Positions 1 through 10,129 of a DNA stretch of 64,000 bases are shown in pieces. The position numbers and the translations under genes are program-made. Within the stretch, counting starts at the first letter, position 1. The number at the start of each line of letters is the position of its first letter. The stretch is taken from the NCBI GenBank assembly GCA_022575985.1, contig JAKSXM010000007.1, positions 50,250,501 through 50,314,500 on the forward strand. Direction: 5' to 3'. The notes under the pieces were generated by a model. It was not told the DNA's origin and did not search any database. It was given only the letters and a program-made list of their open reading frames with translations. This DNA comes from Anagrus nilaparvatae (lineage: Eukaryota; Arthropoda; Insecta; Hymenoptera; Mymaridae).

Positions 1-689
1 CTTCCCCATTTGATTTTGAAATTCACCATGTTAGTATTTAATGATTCCCGTTCCTAAAAGCCTTTTCCATTTTATAATTTTTAGTTTTGAGATAAAAAAT
101 GCTAGAAAAAGTTATTTATAGAAAAAAGCGCATGACAGACCCAACAAATTTTTCAGTGGTAAGAGGGCAACCCAATAAAAATTTCCGAATTTTTATAAAA
201 ATTTTTTTTAATTAAACAAAATCATTTCAAAATAAACATTTTTGATCCACAGGATAATTTCCCCCCTTGATCCCCTTCATAATAGCGATATTGATGCTCC
301 TCTATCAAGATCGAAAAAGGATTAAATGTATCCGATTTTGGAGGGATGGGTTATATGAGTCTGATTTCAGAGGAGAGGAGAAAATAAACTTAGGAATAAT
401 TCCGATTTAGGGACTTAAAATAATTTGAATTTAAGGACTTACAAGGGAAGACCAGTACATTCAGGATGCCAAATTACAATCTATATAGTTATAGATGTCA
501 TTATTATAATGAAAAAACATCTTCGACACCCTTCGTTTATTCTAATGGGTCTAGTGGGCGTAAAAAAGCAGGGTCTAATGTTATGTCTTCTAAAAAACGT
601 TATTACCTAGAAAATTAACAAAATATCTCCCTGTTGATCTAATTTTTTTCGTACAAATTTTAATTTTCGATCCCCTTAAAACCAATTAT

Positions 690-1060
690 CTCATTGCTAA
701 ATTCAGTAAACCAAATTCCAATTGTTTGGCCCAATTAAACCAATTCTTAAATTGCTGCCAATTTTCGATGAAAATATAATAATTTCGATTAAACTTTTTT
801 TATAATGCTTTTAGTTTATAAAAATTCTTTACTCAGCCTTTTTCCTCAGTCATCTCCTATATGAATCTATAAAGATAGTGTTAAAATATAATTTTTTTAA
901 AGAAAACCTCAAATTGAGACTTTAACTTAAATTTATCGCATCTTGCATACAAATGATTATAAATAAATGAGTAAAAAAATTTTAGAGACCCATAAAATCT
1001 GTTTCAGTTAAAAGTTGTAATTTTGGCAGCAATTTAAAAATTTGTCATTTTCACTCCTAC
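690..1060. repeat. partial copy of foldback family F
   Basis: The phrases TTCTTAAATTGCTGCCAATT (left) and TTTTGGCAGCAATTTAAAAA (right) are inverted. The middle CTCAAATTGAGACTTTAACT, TAAATTTATCGCATC matches the centres of the copies at 7.2 and 56.3 kb. The outer parts are missing or too diverged to see. Confidence 0.5.
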
Positions 1061-1848
1061 AGTCCTGCATTTGCTTTTTTGAAATTCTTTTACGAATTTC
1101 AAATAAATATAAAGTTCATGTTTTTTATTTTTAAACTATATATTTTATAATTTGAAAAAAAAAATATTGAAACAATTTTATTTTAAATAATACTTTAAGT
1201 ATTAGTCCCATGAAAATTACTAGAGTAATTATTATATTATTATTACTAGAGTAATTTTTATATGTAATTAAATCTTACTTTTGTAAACATTAATTTGCTA
1301 GAAATAGATTTTAGAATAATAATTAAACTAAACATTTTATGATGAAAATATTTCACTGTAAAAAATTTTTTTAAATTATCACTTTTTATTATTACTATTA
1401 AAAAAAAGAAAGCTATTATCACATTTATTTGAACTATATAGTACGGCATATTTATGTAGTACGGTACAATAATTAAATATACACTGTAATGAAAAATATT
1501 TCTTCAATTATAATTTTTTTTTAATGCAAGAAAAGTGAAAAACGATAAAAGATTTGTTTGTAATTTTTTTTTTCTTAAACAAACAGGTTTATTGGACAGG
1601 TAAGTAAGTATCTTGAATTGGTAGTAAAAAAAAAACATGTTTTTTTATCACAGGATGATATTTTCGACCATTAACCAAATAAATAAAATTCAGAAAATTA
1701 TAATTTATTTATTTACTACTTAATACTGCAATAATTTTTATGTGCTTATATAAAGCGATTTCACTCTTTGGTATCATAAAAACTTTGGATCTTATGGTGC
1801 CAATAAATTACTTAGTAAAAACACTCAGGTATTTGGTGAAAAACTTGC

Positions 1849-1918
1849 TTAATGTAGATTATAGTTATGGCCATGGCGAAGACATCTATAAGGATGAAAT
1901 CGCTCTACCCCCTCTATC
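1849..1918 (-). CDS. alternative last coding exon of the secreted-protein gene
   Basis: The acceptor TTTTGATTATCAG precedes 1918, and the exon accepts phase 2 exactly as left by exon 2. It encodes 23 codons including the stop (IEGVERFHPYRCLRHGHNYN, then LH). It contains one Cys and several His and Arg. It competes with 2078-2033 as the C-terminus; either one or both (alternative splicing) may be used. The opposite strand is also open here, which weakens the coding argument. Confidence 0.35.
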
Positions 1919-2032
1919 CTGATAATCAAAATTTTACATGTTTTGTTAAATACTTTATTTAGTTAAAATTTTTTTTTTATGAAAACATGTAAATTTTAAA
2001 TCCCTCTCACCCCTCTCCTAGAGAATTCTAGA

Positions 2033-3197
2033 TCAGCTGAAAATTTTTTGTTTACTGCAGCAGATTTCGTGTCCCCATCTAAAATACAGCACCGGTAACC
2101 GAAAATAGTTTTTTACTGAAAATACTATTTTTATTTTAATTGAAATAGACCACAAAACTATTTAAAATTTCAAAAACAATAAATTAAACAACTATAATTA
2201 AAAAAAATAATAATAATTTAAACAATAATTAAATCTGATAAAAAAGTTACCTCTACTAGTATACAGCAAAACGTGAATGAACATTTAATAATATTCAATA
2301 AAAAAAAGATTGAAAGTTGTGAAAGTAATATTTATAAATGCATGTAATAAATAAATATATATTATTTATATAAAAAATCAAGTTCACTCTTTTTTTTTTA
2401 TTATTTATTCGTTATGGAAGATTAATTTTTTTAACCTTGATATAAATTTTTTAAAAAATTTATGAAAATTATTTACCTTATTAAATTTAAAAGTGACAAT
2501 TCCATTTCACTTAATTGATCTTGTCTTGCAAGTGATGTTAGTTCACATATTAATTTTGGTAAACATGCAGTCTTTATTGTTTGCATCATTTTGGTTCTTC
2601 TTGTTATGGCTAAAAAATTTTTTTTTAGATTGTTAAAAAATTAAAAATTTAAAACAATACATTTTAAACTGTAGAAATTACTTATGTCCAAAAAAAGTAG
2701 TCTCAATTTTTTAAATTACCTTTTATGTCTAAATTATTACAACTAGAAAAGTATGTAATGTTCTGTATAAATAAAAATATTAATTAAGTTGAAATAAAAA
2801 AGAAATGTAACAATAGAGAACTTGATTACTCATTCTCATGACCTGATTTTAGATAAAAAGAAAAATACGAAAAAAATAATGTAAGTAAGTTAAGTAAGTT
2901 TATCATTAATTATTCCGTTATATAAAAAAATTATAGTCAAAAAAATGTAATCGTCCATTCTTAGAGAAAAAATAATTAATTAAATTTTAACATACCATTA
3001 TCTTCAACTGGGTTAAACGTTGTCAGATTTTTTTTAATTATTGATGAATTTAAATTTTTATTTAGTAATTCTGTGTTATTATTGTTTTTATCTATTTCTT
3101 TACCGAATATTGTTGATATTACTGTGTTGTAGTCACCAGCAAATACTAAAAACATTGCAAAGAATATGACTAATCTTACTGTTCCTGTATCTATCAT
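2033..3197 (-). CDS. small secreted protein gene, three coding exons (last exon uncertain)
   Basis: Coding exon 1 (3197-2996) starts at the second ATG of the exon and encodes a signal peptide: hydrophobic residues 9-20 (LVIFFAMFLVFA) with a likely cleavage after VFA. An Asn/Lys-rich stretch follows, ending at the donor G|GTATGT (phase 1). Exon 2 (2609-2477) has acceptor TTTTTTAG and donor GTAAAT and stays open in the required frame. It reads CLPKLICELTSLARQDQLSE then MELSLLNLIR, with Cys83 and Cys89 in a helical segment. Exon 3 (2078-2033, acceptor TATTTTAG) adds WGHEICCSK and a stop, giving 126 residues, but an alternative last exon at 1918-1849 fits equally well. Exons 1 and 2 are convincing from splice sites, phase agreement and amino-acid texture. 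From memory the CLPKLxCEL pattern resembles small secreted arthropod proteins of unknown function; no name is justified. A short upstream ATG in another frame overlaps the start. Confidence 0.72.
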
Positions 3198-3890
3198 GTT
3201 TAGGCATTGGATTTCTGTATAAAAATAATTCAATTTTAAATTTATGTTTTTTGAAACTACGTGGGTAGAAATCTTAATTTTTGGTAAGTTTGTTAGGAAT
3301 TACATACTGCTAATCTAATTTCTTTAACTAATTAAACTAAAAACATTTTTTAATTTTTGCACATTTAAAATTTTATTGAAAGTGACATTTTTTGTACCTA
3401 AAAACAAAGTGTAAAATAATTAATAATTTTTTTTAATTATTAATACATCTTACATTCGATATTTCCTTTTTTAGCAAAACTTTTTCTATTTCATACTATT
3501 ATATTTTCGAAAAATGACGATTTAAAACAAAATCTCAATTTCCAAATTAAATTTTAGTAACAAATTAATGACCCTAAAAGAAAAAAGTGATACAGCACGA
3601 CTTTCATTTAAAAACTAATAAAAAACACACAAAAATTTTATTTTTTATTTTTGCCAGTTTTTATAACTGGCTTTTTATAATATTTTTAAACAACACTCAC
3701 CATGTCCAAAAAAGTCACTTCCAATAAAATTTCAAAATCATCTAATTTAAAATTCACGTTTCTTAAAAAAAAAATCAAACCAGCCAATTAAAATTCACAT
3801 AAAAACCCATTATTTTCAAAAAAAAAAAAAAAATTAACCAAAACAATTAAGTTTTCTACCCACAAAGCCCAATTAGAAATTAAAACTTAC

Positions 3891-4016
3891 ATACTAAAAT
3901 TAATAATATTTGTTATTTGAAAGTAATCCGAGTTTTTTTAATATTTCCAATATACCAGTTGTTTACAACTCTCACTCTCAGTATTAAATTCACTTGCACT
4001 TTCTTTATATATATAA
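3891..4016 (-). promoter_or_regulatory. TATA-box promoter and non-coding first exon of the secreted-protein gene
   Basis: On the minus strand TATATATATAAAG (4016-4004) is a good TATA box. About 90 bases follow, from near 3980, ending at a consensus donor T|GTAAGT (exon end 3891). The next acceptor, TTTTTATACAG, ends just before 3214, so an intron of about 680 bases interrupts the 5' UTR before the coding ATG at 3197. The transcription start is inferred only from its distance to the TATA box. Confidence 0.5.
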
Positions 4017-4019
4017 AAA

Positions 4020-5180
4020 TTACCTTGCGGGTTCACTGCTCCTTGATATATTACTATCAATAATAACAATAATAAAAAAAATTTTACTTTTTTTTATTTA
4101 AAAAAAAAAGTAAAACTTTTTATTTTACATTTTTTTATTTTATTTTTTTACTAAAAATATTGCATTGATATAAGAATTGATAAACATAATTCTTCTATCA
4201 TTCATAACAAGTTATTCGTCATATATCAATAATATTTTATCTTACATAACGAAAAACAAAACATTAAAAAAATGTAATTTATCAATATTTTTTATATCGA
4301 TTAATTCAACTTACTAGATACGTTACATAATAATTTGCCAATTTAAATTCACTAAAAAAACTTTTTAACACAAAAAATTTCATAGGCAAAACTTTTACTT
4401 TTATTTAACTGAATATAATAAAATACTATTAAAAGTTTAAAAATTTATTAAACAATAATAATATTTGCAAAAAAAACGACACATGTGCAAATAGAGAGAA
4501 CTGGCACTTAGTTATGTTTTCGTACATGTAGCTCTAGAATGACTGAAAATGAGTTAAAAAACTTTAGTTACAAAACTTGGCGAACTCTTATGCAGTGAAA
4601 GTTAAAAGCCAATCGCACGATTTTATATACGTTAATATGAATACCTACGTTTATTTTTTTTTTTGCTTATTTTTGCTTCCCTCAATTTTTTTTTAATCAG
4701 GTTCTCTTTTATTAATTTTAGAGGTTTTTATTATTATACTTTTTTTATATATTCAAATAAAACAGGTATATTCGCTTTGTCATTAAAATTTCACTTGTTA
4801 ATTATTTTTTCTATGTCTTTTGTTTGGTTTATGATTAACGACGTGTTTTTTTGTTAATGTTTTTTTATTAAATATGATTTGATAGAAAAATATGTTTTTG
4901 TGCTATATTAAATTGTGTTGTAGCATAATTTGTTTGTTATTTTAATAATGTAATTTTTTTTGGAATTTTTATTAACCTGGTTAAAGTATAATTGAATCCG
5001 GTTTTAATCATTTTTTTTGTAAGCAAAAATGATTTGTTACCTGAAAAATTTCTTTGTTCGTTAGTTTATTGCAATTTTTCTGAAAAGTTACAAAAATAAC
5101 ATAGAAAAAATTTAATTTTCTAAAAATATTGTACAATTATTAAATATATTTCAGGCTACATAAACTACGTTTATAGTATA
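4020..5180. other. AT-rich intergenic DNA, no gene seen
   Basis: The block holds poly-T and poly-A runs and only short open frames. It lies upstream of the TATA promoter at 4,010 and may include distal regulatory DNA, but no motif stands out. Confidence 0.5.
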
Positions 5181-5189
5181 TTCTTAAAA

Positions 5190-5515
5190 GGGTCTTCAAA
5201 ATGTTTATTTTTTTTCTAATCGGTCCATGAAATTTTCCAACAAGTATGTATGTTTTCTGGATCACTGAATACGTTTATAAAATCCGTTTTAACCGAAAAT
5301 CATTATTTTTAATTGTTTTGAAATTTCCTATTATCGGCAACCGAAAAATTTAGGTAAAAACGAATATCATATTCGTGTTCAGCGATCCAAAATGCATATT
5401 TAACCGACAAAAATCATAAAATAATCCCAAAACATAACCTCTAAATTCCTATTGCGGGCAACTGGACTATTTTCGATTAAATCGAATTTCATGGACCAAT
5501 CAGCAAAAAAAAGTG
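5190..5515. repeat. diverged palindromic (foldback) repeat
   Basis: The left side reads CTAATCGGTCCATGAAATTTT and the right side AATTTCATGGACCAATCAG, so the ends are inverted copies. Each arm also carries a GGATC(A/G)CTGAA-type motif in opposite orientation. No open frame. Probably an old non-autonomous element. Confidence 0.35.
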
Positions 5516-6167
5516 ATTACGAAATAGGGCTCAACGACTAAACTAACATTAATTAAATTTATTCCATAAAATTAAAATATTCGCAGTAATAAGAATATTA
5601 AAATTTAACAAAAAAATGCTAATTTTATTTAAATTTCATCAGAAGCAAAAAAAAAGTATTATCTAAATCAAAAAATAAAACGAAAATCAATCTATAACAG
5701 TGTAAATACTGATGGAGAAAAAAATTTTATAAGAATACCAGGTTACCTTGAATCAAATTCGCATTATTATATAAAAAAAAGAATGTATTTAAGTAAAATG
5801 TACAAGTATACTCGAATCAGACACATTTTATTTATTTTTATTTTTTTTTTGCAATGTAACAAATGTAAGGTCATTTCAGCATTTAATTTATTATTATATT
5901 TAATTTATTTTAAAAGTTTATAAAAAAAAGTATTAAAATATATGATTGAAGTGTTAAGGACTTGCATTGAGTAGAACCAGAGTTCGTTATAAGAAATAAT
6001 TATGTATTTAATTTTATTATTAATTACTTGTTAATTACTATAGTGTTTCCTCATATCGTTAGCTTGAAAATTTTATGCAAGGGTATGAAAATTTTTATGT
6101 TTTTATACTTGAAAAATTTGCTTAGGAAATTTTTTTTTCTATTTTTTTATAAATTTTTCAGCTATTA

Positions 6168-6636
6168 AGGGGCCAAAAGTCACGTGTTGAAATATATGAA
6201 ATAATATATGAAATTATAAAAAAAATTTTATATACCATTGATTTTAAGAAACGATGCAACTAAGATCTTTGAGGGTGGTCTTATTTTAAAGCTAAAATCC
6301 GTAGGATTGCATGGTTAACAAATATTTCCTAAATTATTACCCCCAATTTTTTTTTTTTACAAAATGTTCTTAACATTTGTATGATTGTGTTTACAATTAA
6401 TTGTTTTTGTTTTATAATGAAACTTAAACATTTAAAAAAAATAGTTTTAGCAATATTAAATTATTTTTGAGTAAAAATTTTAGAAAACTTTTATTATTAC
6501 GCAATTGCACCATTTTTAGCTTTCAAATAAGTCCACCAAACCCACCTACTACCACCCTGAATCTCTGGTTCCTTAGAACTAATGGTGCAAAAAAATCACC
6601 ATGATTCCCTACACTCAACACGTGTTCTGAGGTCCC
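6168..6636. repeat. foldback element, about 470 bp
   Basis: The left arm has GTCACGTGTTGA and GGTGGTCTTATTTTAAAGC; the right arm carries the complement (AACACGTGTTCTGAGG and GCTTTCAAATAAGTCCACC). The arms are diverged and the middle is AT-rich without coding capacity. It looks like a non-autonomous element with long terminal inverted repeats. Confidence 0.4.
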
Positions 6637-6759
6637 GTAAATAAATAATAATATTTAAAAAAAATTCTGATCTTTCTCAAAGCTCATGGTCAAATTTGCA
6701 CTAAAAATCATACGTACTGCAATACCAACCAAAAAACTTAGGTCTATTTTACCTAATAA

Positions 6760-7145
6760 AAACGATAATTCTAGATATTAGTACTATCATAGAAAAAAAA
6801 TTAAGTACTACGTCCCAAAAGAAAAAAAAAATTGCTATTTTCAGATTCAAAAAATTGACTACAAAAGATATTTCTAAAACTAGTACTCACACAAAAAAAA
6901 ATTAGGTACTACATCTAGAAAGAAAAAAAAAAATGCTGTTTTTTTTATTTTTTTATGCAAAAAGTTTTGAGAATAAAAATTTCAAAAAATTTAGTGGCAG
7001 ATTGGAGATATCGACTAATAACCATATTTTCAGATATTGGTACTTTCATAGGAAAAAATTAGCTACTACATCCAAAGAGAAAAAAAGAATATTGCTGTTT
7101 TTTTTATTTTTTTTATTACAATCTTTATGGATTACTTTAATATTT
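6760..7145 (+). repeat. fragment of the GGTTCCTC-family repeat
   Basis: Units of the type 'TATTAGTACT..CATAGAAAAAAA..TTAGGTACTACATC' repeat three times here. The same phrases build the tandem units at 53.9-55.6 kb and 13.6-14.4 kb. The 71-residue open frame in this stretch (6933-7148) is simply repeat sequence. Confidence 0.5.
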
Positions 7146-7158
7146 TGAAAAAACACTT

Positions 7159-7978
7159 CCGATATTCTCCTTTTATTCCAATGGTGCATTCAAAGCTTAG
7201 AAACACCGAGCTCAATGTTATTAAATAGAGTTTTCCGGTAATTTTCAAAATAATGCTGTAACCTTACAGGGTAACCAAAATATTTCTGATTGGTTTAATT
7301 TTTGTAGCGCATGTTTCACTTTTCTATGTAAACAGCATTATTTTTAGTAAAGTAAGTTAATCTCTTACCGTATTAGTCAATACACCAAATGCCTTTTTTC
7401 GGCCCAAAATGAGCAATTCTTGAACCCCTGCCAAAGTTGAAATTTTTGATAGAATTAGATTTTATGGGTCTGAAAATTTTTTTTGCAAGCTTCAAGTTTC
7501 GAAAGCTCCTTACTCGTCTTTTTTCTTTAAATAGTTTATAATATATCTCTTTTTAAAAGATAATGAAAAAAATGAAGCTTTTAAATACCCTGAAATTGAG
7601 ACACTGACTTTAAATTATCATATTTGACAAATGAATATTTGAAATTGGACAAGTAAAAAATTTTTGAAAACTTGAAGGTTGTGAAAAGTTTTCCCAAAAA
7701 AAGTTCAAAAACCCATTTTGGTAAAAAATTAAAATGTATTAATTTTGGAAAATCGATCATTTGGTTAATTGGCTGTAGCAATGAGAGAATTATTGATAAA
7801 AATTTATTGTTTACGAGACTTGAAAGTTGACTGTTACACCAAAAAATTGAGACCAACTAGGTTAACTTGCAAAGTTGCAGCATTATATTGAAAATTAAAA
7901 AAAAAGCCTATTTAATTACATTCAGCTATGTGTTTCTAAAACCAGAAGGCTCATTGAAATAAATAGTGAGTATTGGGG
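7159..7978. repeat. foldback element family F, copy 2 (about 820 bp)
   Basis: The ends are inverted: TTCCAATGG..AGAAACACCGAGCTCAATGTT at the left, and CAGCTATGTGTTTCT..AGAAGGCTCATTGAA at the right. The middle contains GCTTCAAGTTTCGAAAGCTC and AAATTGAGACACTGAC, both shared with 56,278-57,094. Similarity to that copy continues a little downstream, to about 8,080. No transposase is present. The minus-strand frame at 7,581-7,856 lies wholly inside the repeat and is not taken as a gene. Confidence 0.6.
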
Positions 7979-8273
7979 GTGCTTACTCAATTCTTATTCA
8001 ATATATTGATATCATCTATAACTATACATTGTAATTTGGTTTCCAAAAGTAGCAGTAAACTCAATACACTGCAGGGTATAAATATATGTAGTTATTCAAA
8101 AAAATATTAAACATTTCAGAAATTATTTGATTAAAAAAAATTTATTAAAAAGAAAAATTATTCTAACAAAAGTAACATAGTATAAACTATGCATAAAATT
8201 TTACGAAAGACTTTAAATTTTGAAAGACAAAAAATAATATTTATACACACTTTACAATAATTTCTTTATAAAG

Positions 8274-8336
8274 TTACACACAATCTTGCTCAACGATCTT
8301 ATTCAAATGCTCCATAAATAAAGTTATATCTTGTAC
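8274..8336 (-). CDS. alternative last exon of the eight-exon gene
   Basis: After the acceptor TTTTTATTATAG, a 21-codon exon reads VQDITLFMEHLNKIVEQDCV and stops. It is phase 0, so it joins in frame to any exon of the upstream gene; splicing from the exon ending at 8981 would replace the proline-rich tail with an amphipathic helix. The exon ending at 8773 carries its own stop, so this one is either an alternative C-terminus or belongs to a separate transcript. Confidence 0.5.
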   Translation of the reverse strand, partial: VQDITLFMEHLNKIVEQDCV

Positions 8337-8772
8337 CTATAATAAAAAGATAAAATAACAAATTAGACTTCAAATTATTATTCATTCAATTAAGTTTTCA
8401 TAATATAGAAACGAAGTTAAATACATTAATATGTAAATAAAACCACAAGTTTTGAAGTTTATGTAAACGTAAACGTGTATAATATCAATAATACATCTTA
8501 AAATTTTATTATTACTTACTATCTTTAACTTCAATTATTCAGTTAAATTAGAATTTACCAAATTTTAATTAAACTAAATACATGAAAACTTTAGTTATAG
8601 TTTACTACCCAGAATTATATATATTTACTTATTCAATTAATGAAATTGTGTATCTATACTGCTGTATGTATTGAAGTTTAACCACATTATATATGCAAGA
8701 TGTTTAGGAAAAGTTTACACAGATGTTTTGAGATGATTAAATATGCAATTTTCTTTTTTACCTTTTTTTAAC

Positions 8773-10114
8773 TTAAAAAGTACAGTGGTTTTGTGGTCGA
8801 TAACCAATTCTTTGATTAGCCATACTGGAAATTTTAGTTTTTGGTGGCTTTGCGAATACGCCATATTTGCGAGGTGGTGGTTCTGGTGGATTCATGGGTG
8901 GGAATGATGGCTCTAGGATCTAGGAAAAAATTTTTTTTTAGCAAAGTTATTGATAAATTTAATTTATGAAATTTATTTACTTTGACTTTTTCATGAGCTT
9001 CTGTTTGTGTTTCATTTCCTTCTAATGATAAACCTTTTACTAAATCATTTTGTTTCCTTGATGGTACTTCCGGTAAATTTTTATAGCCACTCCACTAAAA
9101 AAAAATAATTAAAAATATTATTTATTGTTTTCAGCAAAAAATAATTTATTTACCTTTACAAAAGATTTTTCCAATTCATCAATTCTATTCGTTGTCGTCA
9201 CCAAATCCGAGCTAAGACGTGTCATCTTTAGAAAAACAAAAATTTAAATATTATTAATTACACTTATTAGTAAAAAATATTTTTTGAAATACCTCACTGT
9301 CCAATTGTTTGATAGTATGACTATGTGCATTTTTCTAAATTTAAAAAATTATGCAAAAATTTTATTTATCTCGAATATTAAATGTACAGATTTTTTTGTC
9401 AATAAATATTTTTTTTAAAAAATACAAACCACATTAATTACAATATCTTCGTATTCGGCACGTTTTCTTTTCAATGCAATAACATCATCTAACCTCTAAA
9501 AATAGAATTAAACGTGTATTGTTATTTAAATATGATATAAATGATATTTTTGTAAAATATAATTAATTACAGTCCGATTTTTTTGTACGACTAATAGAAC
9601 TTCTTGATTTTTTTCTTCGATTTTTCTTAAAATCTGTTTAAATAAAAATTTTTTTTTAAATTATGTATTTAACTGCAATTATAGATAATGTTTTACTTAC
9701 TTTATGAGCGTACCAGATTGCGCAATAAAAAAGGCCATACATAAATATACAAAATAATGAATTGTCCAAGAAATATTCACGAATAAATGACTGTAAATAT
9801 AATACAAAATAATTAAACCCAAAATGCACAATAAATCCCAAAATGTTGGTTTAAAATTTTTATTTTCTAATTCGGAGTCAGATTCTGATCCAGCATCGGA
9901 TTCAGAATAATTTTCTATTTCAAAATCAGAATCAGATTCATGATCCATATTAAAAATTTCACAAAAAAAATTTTTTTAAATAAACACTAAAAATTTTGTC
10001 AATTAAATATTTTTTTAGGTTATGAATAATACTTACATTACCATCATAAATATTGAAATATTTTATTGGTGATTTGTACTGAGAATTTGAATAACGACCT
10101 TTTTGTGAAAACAT
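8773..10114 (-). CDS. eight-exon gene, membrane-anchored coiled-coil protein of 223 residues
   Basis: Coding exons on the minus strand: 10114-10037, 9790-9701, 9633-9571, 9495-9430, 9334-9293, 9225-9154, 9094-8981 and 8919-8773. Nearly all introns are GT-AG with consensus donors (GTAAGT or GTAAAT), and all seven are phase 0, so every exon is a whole number of codons. The protein starts MFSQKGRYSNSQYKSP. Exon 2 carries one hydrophobic, probably membrane-spanning segment (about residues 37-55, SLFCIFMYGLFYCAIWYA). Exons 3-6 are charged and helical, likely coiled coil (ILRKIEEKNQEVLLVVQKNR, IKQLDSE, RIDELEKSF). The last exon is proline-rich (EPSFPPMNPPEPPPRKYG) and ends QNHCTF. The exon-to-exon agreement of frame makes this the strongest gene here. 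I do not recognise the family; the topology suggests a cytosolic coiled coil anchored near its N-terminus. Confidence 0.82.
9697..9948 (-). other. open frame with acidic stretch and membrane segment, overlapping exon 2 in another frame
   Basis: An ATG at 9948 opens a frame that begins with about 28 Asp/Glu/Ser-rich residues (MDHESDSDFEIENYSESD and on) followed by hydrophobic FWDLLCILGLIILYYIY. It runs out of frame through exon 2 of the surrounding gene and lies otherwise in its first intron. No donor lets it join exon 3 without a stop. It may be an alternative first exon disrupted by a one-base indel, or only intronic sequence with a GATTCTGA-like simple repeat. Not claimed as a gene. Confidence 0.25.
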
Positions 10115-10129
10115 TTTTAAAATTGTTTA

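Noticed and set aside
251..319. possible exon (ISPLDPLHNSDIDAPLSRSK) behind CCACAG
   Set aside because: Short, with a poor pyrimidine tract and no partner exon. The surrounding sequence looks like a repeat.
1584..1602. 13-base segment between a strong acceptor and a GTAAGT donor (plus strand)
   Set aside because: A microexon is possible, but there is no partner exon and such pairs arise easily in AT-rich DNA.
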